From the NCBI RefSeq assembly GCF_003032475.1, contig NZ_CP028369.1, positions 248,001-312,000 of the forward strand: a stretch of 64,000 nucleotides of DNA. Direction: 5' to 3'. Position 1 is the stretch's first letter; each line of letters starts with the position of its first letter. This DNA is from Streptomyces sp. P3. Its GTDB lineage: Bacteria; Actinomycetota; Actinomycetes; Streptomycetales; Streptomycetaceae. Below are positions 53,274 to 60,180 of this stretch, piece by piece. A program made the position numbers and the translations under genes. Under the pieces are notes generated by a model. That model was not told where the DNA came from, did no database searches, and saw only the letters and a program-made list of their open reading frames with translations.

Positions 53274-54401
53274 ATGACCGACCGCCTCGACGCATCCTCG
53301 GCAGCCGCCGCACCCGGCTCCCCCCGCTCCGGCGTGCCCGCCGGCCCCACCGCCGCGGCGGCGGCCGGCGCCCGTGATCTGCACGCCTTCGTCGCCGGGC
53401 TGCCCAAGGCCGAATTGCACGTCCACCACGTCGGCTCCGCGTCCCCCCGCATCGTCTCCGAGCTGGCCGCCCGGCACCCCGACTCCAAAGTGCCCACCGA
53501 CCCCGAGGCCCTCGCCGACTACTTCACGTTCACGGACTTCGCCCACTTCATCGAGGTCTACCTGTCCGTCGTCGATCTCATCCGCACCCCCGAGGACGTC
53601 CGGCTGCTCACCTACGAGGTCGCCCGGGACCTGGCCCGTCAGCAGGTGCGGTACGCCGAGCTGACCGTCACCCCGTTCTCCTCGACCCGGCGCGGCATCG
53701 ACGAACGCGCCTTCATGGACGCCATCGAGGACGCCCGCAAGGCGGCCGAGGCGGAGTTCGGGACCGTGCTGCGCTGGTGCTTCGACATCCCCGGCGAGGC
53801 CGGTCTCGACGCCGCCGAGGAGACGACGCGGCTCGCCACCGACGACCGGATCCGACCGGAGGGGCTGGTCTCCTTCGGGCTCGGCGGGCCCGAGGTCGGC
53901 GTGGAACGACCGCAGTTCAAGCCGTACTTCGACCGGGCGATCGCAGCCGGACTGCGGTCGGCGCCGCACGCGGGCGAGACCACCGGGCCGCAGACGGTGT
54001 GGGACGCGCTCACGCATCTGCGCGCCGAGCGCATCGGACACGGCACCAGCTCCGCCCAGGACGAGAAGCTGCTCGCGCACCTCGCCGAACACCGCATCGC
54101 CCTGGAGGTGTGCCCGACCTCGAACATCGCCACACGTGCGGTCCGCACCCTCGACGAGCACCCGATCAGGGAGTTCGTGAAGGCCGGCGTCCTGGTCACG
54201 GTCAACTCCGACGACCCGCCCATGTTCGGCACCGATCTGAACAACGAGTACGAGGTCGCCGCCCGGCTCCTCGACCTCGACGAGCAAGGCATCGCCGGCC
54301 TCGCGAAGAACGCGGTCGAGGCGGCCTTCCTGGACGAGGCCGGCAAGGCCCGGCTGCGGACCGAGATCGACACGTACGCCGCCGGGTGGCTCGCCCCCTG
54401 A
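53274..54401 (+). CDS. Adenosine-deaminase-family enzyme, probable aminodeoxyfutalosine deaminase
   Basis: A 375-residue metal-dependent deaminase. The metal site HVH is at residues 49-51 in KAELHVHHVGSASPRI, followed by SAPHAGETTGP, RIGHGTSSAQDE, VCPTSNIAT and NSDDPPMFGT. The HHVGSASP form differs from true adenosine deaminases (HxHLDG). From memory, its streptomycete orthologues (SCO5662 and SAV2595) deaminate 6-amino-6-deoxyfutalosine, an early step of the futalosine route to menaquinone; I base this on the motif and the conserved gene order. The ATG has a GGGGAGG site directly upstream; the first 30 residues are Ala-rich. Confidence 0.85.
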   Translation: MTDRLDASSAAAAPGSPRSGVPAGPTAAAAAGARDLHAFVAGLPKAELHVHHVGSASPRIVSELAARHPDSKVPTDPEALADYFTFTDFAHFIEVYLSVVDLIRTPEDVRLLTYEVARDLARQQVRYAELTVTPFSSTRRGIDERAFMDAIEDARKAAEAEFGTVLRWCFDIPGEAGLDAAEETTRLATDDRIRPEGLVSFGLGGPEVGVERPQFKPYFDRAIAAGLRSAPHAGETTGPQTVWDALTHLRAERIGHGTSSAQDEKLLAHLAEHRIALEVCPTSNIATRAVRTLDEHPIREFVKAGVLVTVNSDDPPMFGTDLNNEYEVAARLLDLDEQGIAGLAKNAVEAAFLDEAGKARLRTEIDTYAAGWLAP

Positions 54402-54473
54402 TCCCGGGCTCCCGGGCCCTCCCCGTGCGGTGCCCCGCGCCGGGTCCGGGTCCGGGTCCTGCACCATGGGCTC

Positions 54474-55160
54474 ATGCAGAACGTGACCGCCGTGGCCCAT
54501 CGCGGCGACCCCTACCGTCTCCGTGAGAACACGATCGCCTCGCTGCGTTCCGCGCTCGACCTGGGCGCGGACGCCGTGGAGTGCGACGTACGGCTCACCA
54601 GGGACGGCGTGCCCGTGCTGCTGCACGACGCGACGTTGAAGCGGCTGTGGGGACAGGACCGTCCGCTCGCCGCGTTGTCCGCGGCCGAGGTGCGCGGGCT
54701 CACGGCCGGCGCGGTGCCGACGCTCGCGGAGGCGCTCGCGGCGACCGAGGGCAGCCGGCTGATGCTCGACCTGCCCGGGACCCGGGAGGTGGGCACGGCC
54801 CGGCGGATCGTCGACGCCGTACGCGAGGCAGGTGCGGCGGACCGGGTGTACTACTGCGCGGGCGCCGACGCGATGCTCGCCGTGCGCGTCGCCGACCCGT
54901 CCGCCGAGATCGCGCTCACCTGCACGAGTCTGGCGCCCCCGCGCCCGGCGCTGCTCGCGGCGGTGAAGCCGCGCTGGCTCAACTACCGCTTCTCCCTGGT
55001 GGACCGGGATCTCGCCGCGCGCGTCCACCGGGACGGCCACCTGCTCTCCGTCTGGACCCCCGACACCCGGCGCTCCCTGCGGCGGCTCATCGGCCTGGGC
55101 GTCGACTCGATCACCACGAACCGCGTCGACCTCCTGATCACGCTGCGCAAGGAGGGCTGA
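54474..55160 (+). CDS. Glycerophosphodiester phosphodiesterase
   Basis: A 228-residue cytoplasmic GDPD-type enzyme that would hydrolyse glycerophosphodiesters to glycerol-3-phosphate and an alcohol. The catalytic set is VAHRGDP (His and Arg), RENTIASLRSALDLGADAVECDVRLTRDGVPVLLHDATL (Glu, Asp and the second His) and the C-terminal SVWTPDT...GVDSITTNRVDLL. There is no signal peptide. It follows the deaminase gene by 72 bp on the same strand. The ATG has no strong ribosome site. Confidence 0.9.
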   Translation: MQNVTAVAHRGDPYRLRENTIASLRSALDLGADAVECDVRLTRDGVPVLLHDATLKRLWGQDRPLAALSAAEVRGLTAGAVPTLAEALAATEGSRLMLDLPGTREVGTARRIVDAVREAGAADRVYYCAGADAMLAVRVADPSAEIALTCTSLAPPRPALLAAVKPRWLNYRFSLVDRDLAARVHRDGHLLSVWTPDTRRSLRRLIGLGVDSITTNRVDLLITLRKEG

Positions 55161-55274
55161 GCCCCTCGGCCGTCGGACACGGGACGTCGGCACCGGACTG
55201 CGCAGGCAGGCGTCGGATTCGGGGCGCCCGGCGTCGGGCGCGGGCCACCGGCGTCGGAGGCGGGAACGCCGCCG

Positions 55275-56972
55275 TCACACGCGGGAGCGCTGCGGCACGG
55301 TCGCGGGGTCGGCCGGGGTCTCCCGGGTCGCGTACTGCGGGACGGGTGTGTCGTCCCCGCCGGTGTCGCGGACCAGCCCGTAGCGCCGTACCCGGTGGCC
55401 GGGGCCGCTCGTGACGTCCTTCTCCACGGCGTCCCAGGTCGTCGGGAAGACGTTGAGGCCGTAGTCGGCGCCCCGCTCGTTCACGGTGAGCGTGACGGTG
55501 CCGGTGAGGTAGAAGTACTCGTTCTGCCACATCTGCTGCGCGCCAGGCGGCAGAACGGTGTAGCCGGTGGCCCTGTCGCCCATGCCGGTGGCCGTCCCGT
55601 CCGTGCCGACGGGGTCGTCCATCCGGCGTCCACCGCCGGAGGCCACATGGAAGAGCCTGCCCCTGAGGCCGGTCCAGCTCGGCATGACCAGGGCGCCGGA
55701 CCGGTACTGGGGCGATATCTGCCAGCGCACGAGGACATAGCCCTGCCCGCTGAGCGTCACGCTGTCCCCGCGGTGGTTCATGGTGGCGTGGCCGCCGCCG
55801 CTGCTGGTGACGCCGGACGCAGGCCGCTCCGGCAGGGCGGCCGGCGGGGTGTCCGGGTCGGGCGCGCGGTCGACGGCGTCGACGACGCTGCCGTACCGCA
55901 CCGCTCTCTGCGCGCTCCTCGACGGCGACGGCGAGGGCGACGGCGAGACGGAGGGAGCGGCCCCGCCCGACGCGGAGGCGGCGGGCGCGGCGGGCGTCGC
56001 GACCGCCGTCGGCGCGACGGCCGCGCGTCCGGGCGGGTCGTCGGGGGTCTGCACGACGACGTACGCACCGCCCGCGGCGAGCGTCGCGCCGGCCGTGACC
56101 ACGACGGCCGGCTTGGTCAGCGCGGTCAGCACCTTCGCGGACCAGCCGACGGAAGCGGTGCCGACGGCCGCGGCCCCCGTCTTCCCGCCGAGAGCGAGGG
56201 AGACCGCGAATCCGGCCGGGACGGGCACCAGGGCGATCCCCACGAGCAGCCGTTCCGCCGGCACGACGGACTCGCAGGCGCCGTCGCAGTAGCCGCAGCC
56301 TCGGATGTGCCGGGCCAGCCGCTTGCGCCAGACCGAGTCGGGGCGGCCGGTCCAGCGGGCGGTCAGTTCGCGCAGGTCGGGACAGGCGCCGTCGAGGGCG
56401 CGCACGATGCCCCGGGAGACCTCCAGACGTTCCTTGACCCGCTGCACGCGCACGGCCGCGTGCTGCCGGCTGATGCCGACGGCCGCGGCCAGCTCGCGCC
56501 GGGTGAGCTCGCCCGCGACCTCCAGCCACCACAGGGACAGCAACTGCCGGTCCTCGTCGTCCAGCCAGCGGACCGCCTCCGCGACCTCCCGCCGCTGCCC
56601 CTCCAGCTGCAACCGCAGCACGGTGAGTTCGGCGAAGTCGGCGGTCCCGTCCAGGGTCGTGCTCTCGTCGAGGGAGGCCGCGGTCCTGCGGCGGGCCCGG
56701 TCACGCACCTGCCGCATGGCGATGGCCACCAGCCAGGAGCGGAAGCTGTCGGGGTCGCGCAGCGAGCCGAGGTTGCCGACGGCACGCAGCATGGTCTCCT
56801 GGACGACGTCGTCCACGTCCGCGTGCCCGTTGAGGGCCCGGCCGACGACGTTGTAGACGAACGGCAGCCAGCCCGCCACCAGTTCGTCAAGCGCGTCCCG
56901 GTCACCGGCCTGCGCCGCCGCGATCGTGGCGCGCCAGCGCCGCCCGGTCTCGGCGTCGACGTGCGTCTTCAT
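55275..56972 (-). CDS. ECF sigma factor fused to zinc anti-sigma motif, membrane segments and external domain
   Basis: A 565-residue protein with unusual architecture. Residues 30-100 are sigma region 2 (DVDDVVQETMLRAVGNLGSL); about 130-190 are region 4 (LAAAVGISRQHAAVRVQRVKERLE). Residues 222-229 read HIRGCGYC, an HX3CX2C motif as in zinc anti-sigma factors (His222, Cys226, Cys229). Two hydrophobic segments follow (about 242-262 and 289-307), then a Ser/Pro linker and a C-terminal domain of about 200 residues facing outward. The sigma factor thus appears to carry its own restraint and sensor. C-terminally extended ECF groups of this kind are known in actinobacteria. The ATG has GAGGG 8 bases upstream. 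Confidence 0.85.
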   Translation of the reverse strand: MKTHVDAETGRRWRATIAAAQAGDRDALDELVAGWLPFVYNVVGRALNGHADVDDVVQETMLRAVGNLGSLRDPDSFRSWLVAIAMRQVRDRARRRTAASLDESTTLDGTADFAELTVLRLQLEGQRREVAEAVRWLDDEDRQLLSLWWLEVAGELTRRELAAAVGISRQHAAVRVQRVKERLEVSRGIVRALDGACPDLRELTARWTGRPDSVWRKRLARHIRGCGYCDGACESVVPAERLLVGIALVPVPAGFAVSLALGGKTGAAAVGTASVGWSAKVLTALTKPAVVVTAGATLAAGGAYVVVQTPDDPPGRAAVAPTAVATPAAPAASASGGAAPSVSPSPSPSPSRSAQRAVRYGSVVDAVDRAPDPDTPPAALPERPASGVTSSGGGHATMNHRGDSVTLSGQGYVLVRWQISPQYRSGALVMPSWTGLRGRLFHVASGGGRRMDDPVGTDGTATGMGDRATGYTVLPPGAQQMWQNEYFYLTGTVTLTVNERGADYGLNVFPTTWDAVEKDVTSGPGHRVRRYGLVRDTGGDDTPVPQYATRETPADPATVPQRSRV

Positions 56973-57093
56973 GCCCGCACCCTCTCAGCCGGGCCCCCGT
57001 GGTTGGCAATGTCGGAGATCACACCTGAGGGGACGGGCGGCGGCAACCGGGGATAACACTTTTCCCTCCCCTCCCAATCACATCCCTCCCCTC

Positions 57094-57160
57094 TTCACCT
57101 CCCTCGCCCGCCTCGCCCGCGAGCCGTTTCACCTCCCTCGCCCGCCTCGCCCGCGAGCCG
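57094..57160. repeat. Perfect 33-bp direct repeat, period 34
   Basis: A 33-bp unit beginning TTCACCTCCCTCGCCCG occurs at 57094-57126 and 57128-57160, separated by one T. It lies in the gap between the membrane-protein gene (ending at 57167) and the sigma-fusion gene. Confidence 0.85.
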
Positions 57161-57166
57161 CGGCGT

Positions 57167-57688
57167 TCACGCCGCGGGCGCCGTCCAGGGGTTCGGGTCG
57201 ATCCGCGCCAGCCGCAGGATCTTCCCGCGCACGACGTACAGCGGGACGATCCCGAAGACGCCGAAGGACATGTCGATCACGCTCCACCAGAAGGGGATGC
57301 CCCGGATCGGTCCGCAGACCAGCGCGAGCGGAACGATCCCGGCGCAGGCGATCATCGCGAACTCCACGACCCAGACGTTGCGGACCGGGTCGCGGTAGGG
57401 GCCGTAGAACGCGACGGCGATCACAAGGTGGGCGAAGGCCAGCCAGTCCGTGCCGTAGAGGAGGAACGGGTAGTCGGCGTCGGCGGTGTCGAGGCCGCGC
57501 CGGACGCGCTCGATCCACTCCATCGCACCGGGCAGCCGCTCCGGCACGGACAGCGCGCGCAGCAACTCCTCCGTCCAGCGCAGTTCATGGACGAGCGGGA
57601 AGGCCGTGACGCCGCTGAGCACCAGGCAGACGACGAAGAGGGCCAACCAGACACGAATGCCCTTCAGCAGGGCGGCTCTGTCGCTCAT
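57167..57688 (-). CDS. Four-helix integral membrane protein of unknown function
   Basis: A 173-residue protein with four predicted membrane helices: VWLALFVVCLVLSGVTAFPLV, WLAFAHLVIAVAFYG, FAMIACAGIVPLALVCG and SVIDMSFGVFGIVPLYVV. GTDWLAFAHLVIAVAFYGPYRDPVRNVWVVEFAM and WWSVIDMSFG recur in proteins of this type in other phyla, without an assigned role. The ATG (57686-57688) has no clear ribosome site. A TGAACATGTTCA palindrome lies 22 bp upstream, in the likely promoter. Confidence 0.8.
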   Translation of the reverse strand: MSDRAALLKGIRVWLALFVVCLVLSGVTAFPLVHELRWTEELLRALSVPERLPGAMEWIERVRRGLDTADADYPFLLYGTDWLAFAHLVIAVAFYGPYRDPVRNVWVVEFAMIACAGIVPLALVCGPIRGIPFWWSVIDMSFGVFGIVPLYVVRGKILRLARIDPNPWTAPAA

Positions 57689-57709
57689 GACGGCAGCGTA
57701 CGCCGAAAC

Positions 57710-57721
57710 TGAACATGTTCA
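57710..57721. promoter_or_regulatory. TGAACATGTTCA palindrome, probable operator
   Basis: A perfect 12-bp inverted repeat in an AT-rich context (CTGAACATGTTCAAAAA), 22-33 bp before the start of the four-helix membrane protein gene. It resembles TetR- or MarR-type operators. No such regulator gene is nearby. Confidence 0.5.
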
Positions 57722-57756
57722 AAAACCTGTTTCACGGGCAGCGCCGCGACGACGCG

Positions 57757-58302
57757 TCAGCGGCTCGTGGCCACGGCGGACGGCATGGCGGAACGCTCAC
57801 TCGTCTCCGCCGGAGCCGGGCGGGTCCCGGTCCTCGACGAGGGCGACGGCGACGGCGACCGGTCACTGCTGCGGTCGCCGGTGGAGGCAGCGGTGCCGGT
57901 GGGAGCAGTCGAGGCCCGGGCGTCCGGTGCTCCGGTCGCGGTCGCCCCCTCGGTAGGGTCCTCGACGGCCGGGGTGGGCGAGGCCGCCTGGGCGGGCGCG
58001 CTCGCCGGGTCGGGCACGGTCGCCGGGCCGCTCGCCGGGGGCGGGGCGAGCGGGATCGCCGGCGGCGGCGCCCCGGTCGGGCGCAGCGGCAGAAGGACCG
58101 CGAGCGCGGCGACAGCGCAGGTGGCGCCGGCCGCGGCCGCGGCGCGCAGTGTCCGGCGGCGGCGCGCACCGCGGCGGATGCTCTCGTAGCTGCCGGGCGG
58201 CGGCGCGAGACGGCCGGAGGCGGGCCGCAGGACGACGGCGAGGGGGTCGTCCGGCGCGAGGTCCGGTCGGCCGTCGTCGAAGTCGTCAACGGGCGTGATC
58301 AA
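57757..58302 (-). CDS. Single-pass membrane protein, candidate anti-sigma partner
   Basis: A 181-residue protein with a cytoplasmic N-terminus (about 1-52, VDDFDDGRPDLAPDDPLAVVLRP...SYESIRRGARRRR), one membrane helix (about 53-73) and a Pro/Ala/Ser/Thr-rich external tail. The start is a TTG at 58300-58302 with a strong GAGGAG site 6 bases upstream, overlapping the end of the sigma gene by 17 bp. Position, topology and coupling fit a membrane anti-sigma factor, but no zinc motif is present. It is the last gene of the four-gene sortase-sigma operon. Confidence 0.7.
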   Translation of the reverse strand: MITPVDDFDDGRPDLAPDDPLAVVLRPASGRLAPPPGSYESIRRGARRRRTLRAAAAAGATCAVAALAVLLPLRPTGAPPPAIPLAPPPASGPATVPDPASAPAQAASPTPAVEDPTEGATATGAPDARASTAPTGTAASTGDRSSDRSPSPSPSSRTGTRPAPAETSERSAMPSAVATSR

Positions 58303-58783
58303 GGCTTCTCCTCAGGTGGGCGCGGAGCAGTTCGCGGGCCGCGTGCAGATCGGCCTTGACGGTCCCTTCCTTGCGCCCGGTCAGCGCGGACACCTCCCGG
58401 ATCGGCATGTCAGCGTAGTAGTGCAGCAGGATCGGTACGCGCAGCCGGTCGGGCAGGGACTGCACGAGCATCCGCACCGAGGGGTCGGCCGGTTCGGCGG
58501 GCGGGGCGATCGCGGCCTCGACGCCGGCGCGGCGCACGGCCCGGCGCTCCCGCTCGAGCTTGCGCCAGTGATCGCGGACGAGATTGGCGGCGGTGACGAA
58601 GAGGAAGCCCTGGGGTTCCGCCACCGACGTCCAGCGGGCCCACAGCCGGGTGAACGCCTCCGACGCGATCTCGTGCGCCGTCTCGTCGTCGTCGACGAGA
58701 CGGCGGCACCAGCCGGCCAGGCGTGGATAGAGGGCGGCGAACAGCTCGGACGCCGCCCTGTCGCGCGAGCGTGAGCGTTTCAA
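58286..58783 (-). CDS. ECF-type RNA polymerase sigma factor
   Basis: A 165-residue sigma-70 family protein with region 2 (LFAALYPRLAGWCRRLVDDDETAHEIASEAFTRLWARW) and region 4 (SLPDRLRVPILLHYYADMPIREVSALTGRKEGTVKADLHAARELLRAHL). The start is a TTG (58781-58783) overlapping the sortase stop by four bases (TTGA), with GGGAGAACG before it. It lies between a class F sortase and a membrane protein, so it probably directs its own operon in response to an envelope signal. Confidence 0.9.
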   Translation of the reverse strand: MKRSRSRDRAASELFAALYPRLAGWCRRLVDDDETAHEIASEAFTRLWARWTSVAEPQGFLFVTAANLVRDHWRKLERERRAVRRAGVEAAIAPPAEPADPSVRMLVQSLPDRLRVPILLHYYADMPIREVSALTGRKEGTVKADLHAARELLRAHLRRSLDHAR

Positions 58784-59475
58784 CGTTCTCCCGCAGAACT
58801 GTTCGAGCCGCTCGGCGCGACGCCCGGCCCGGTGCTCGATCCCGTGCTCGACCCGGCGCTCAGCACGGCGAAGACGATCACGTTGTCACGGTATCCGTCG
58901 CCGCCGCGGGGGCCGCCGCACGTGATGAGACGCAGTTCGGGGCGGTCCACGTTCCCGTAGACGTCCTGTGTGGGAAAGCGCGCCTTGTCGACGGTGCGCA
59001 CCTCGGTGACGGCGAACTCGGCCGTCGTGCCGTTCTCCAGACGCGCCGCGATCCGGTCGCCGGCACGCAGCCGGCCCAGACGGCGGAAGACGCCGTCGCC
59101 GTAACGGCCGACCGTGACGTGACCGAGGATCACCGCCGGCCCGGTCTGCCCCGGCGTCGGCGAGTGCTCGTACCACCCCGCCCGGTCGTGCTCCTCGACC
59201 GGAGGCACCTGGACGGTTCCGTCGGCGGCCAGCCCCAACCGCATGACCGGGGTGTCGACCCCGATGGCCGCGATCCGCAGCCCGACCGGCGCCGACCGCG
59301 TCGGCGGGCGCGCCGGCCGCCCGGTGGAGACGGAGGGAGCCGAGGAGGCGGCGGGGCCCGAAGCGGTCGCGCCGGCGTCCGGCACGGGCGCCGCCGTCGG
59401 GCCGCCGCCACAGCCCGTGAGCAGCAGCACCGCGAGGGCCGTCAGGGCCGCGGCGCGCCTGGAGAGCGGGCTCAT
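58780..59475 (-). CDS. Class F sortase, lipoprotein-type N-terminus
   Basis: A 231-residue class F sortase. The catalytic triad is visible: His119 in AVILGHVTV, Cys186 in LRLITCGG and Arg196 in GYRDNVIV. The N-terminus LTALAVLLLTGCGG has a lipobox, so it may be lipid-anchored instead of helix-anchored. Sortases join surface proteins to the wall; class F substrates in actinobacteria are poorly known. The ATG overlaps the stop of the upstream secreted-protein gene by four bases (ATGA), and its stop overlaps the sigma gene start. Confidence 0.9.
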   Translation of the reverse strand: MSPLSRRAAALTALAVLLLTGCGGGPTAAPVPDAGATASGPAASSAPSVSTGRPARPPTRSAPVGLRIAAIGVDTPVMRLGLAADGTVQVPPVEEHDRAGWYEHSPTPGQTGPAVILGHVTVGRYGDGVFRRLGRLRAGDRIAARLENGTTAEFAVTEVRTVDKARFPTQDVYGNVDRPELRLITCGGPRGGDGYRDNVIVFAVLSAGSSTGSSTGPGVAPSGSNSSAGER

Positions 59476-59840
59476 GCGCCGGACGCCCTCCGGCGGCGTA
59501 CGACGTGGAAGACCACGCCGGCCGCAGCGGACGCCGCGGCCGCGCCGCCGATCAGTGCGCCGTGGCCCTCGGGCGACGGCTCGGCCACACCCGTCCCGGC
59601 ACCTCCCCTGGGCACCACGCCGACCTGGCTCGGCACGGCCGACGGCGTCCTGCCGGACTCGGCGGGAGCGGTGGTCGGCATGGTGGAGGCCTCGGCGGGG
59701 GCCGGGGTGGCGGTCTGCCCGGGGGCGGTGGGCATCGGGGTGGGCGTCCCCGAGTCGGCGAGTGCGGGCGCTGCGCCCGCCAGCAGGGCGGCGCCCGCAA
59801 CTGCCAGGCCGGCCAGGCCCGTTCGGGACATGAGTCGCAT
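59472..59840 (-). CDS. Secreted Pro/Thr/Ala-rich protein with C-terminal membrane anchor, sortase partner candidate
   Basis: A 122-residue protein. A signal peptide (LAGLAVAGAALLAGAAPALA) ends near residue 28. A low-complexity Pro/Thr/Ala segment follows. The C-terminal hydrophobic stretch (about 93-113) ends in HVVRRRRASGA, the hydrophobic-then-basic layout of sortase substrates. No LPxTG or LAxTG motif is seen before it; SPEGHG is the nearest sequence. Its four-base overlap with the sortase gene makes it the likely partner. The ATG has AAGAGAG 7 bases upstream. Confidence 0.75.
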   Translation of the reverse strand: MRLMSRTGLAGLAVAGAALLAGAAPALADSGTPTPMPTAPGQTATPAPAEASTMPTTAPAESGRTPSAVPSQVGVVPRGGAGTGVAEPSPEGHGALIGGAAAASAAAGVVFHVVRRRRASGA

Positions 59841-60180
59841 GAATCGCTCTCTTTCATCGGTCCGTTGACGGATCGGACGAAGAGACGAGACAGCACAGGC
59901 CCGGGTTGTAAAGAGATGGCAAAGCCGGAACAGCGGCGAGGGCCGGGGCGAGCGGGGAGGGCCGGGCGGGCGGGGACGGGGGCCGGGTGCCCGGCATCGG
60001 CGGGACCGGTTCAGGCAGCCCGGGGCCGAACTCCCCCAGGGGCGCGGGGAACTGCGCGACCAGTCTCAACCCCCCGGCACCGACCGTCGAAGGGGCGCGG
60101 GGACCGCGCGGCCGGCACGACAGCTCACCCGCACCCCACCATGACCGGCCGTCCGCGGAACCCGGACGGCCGGCGGAGCG
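59841..60180. other. Intergenic region with common Streptomyces repeat (no gene)
   Basis: 340 bp between two minus-strand genes. It contains GGGGCGCGGGGAACTGCGCGA at about 60040-60060, a sequence found in very many streptomycete intergenic spaces, and a related copy (AGGGGCGCGGGGACCGCGCGG) near 60091-60112 that pairs with itself as a hairpin. The rest is GC-rich without coding sense. Confidence 0.7.
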
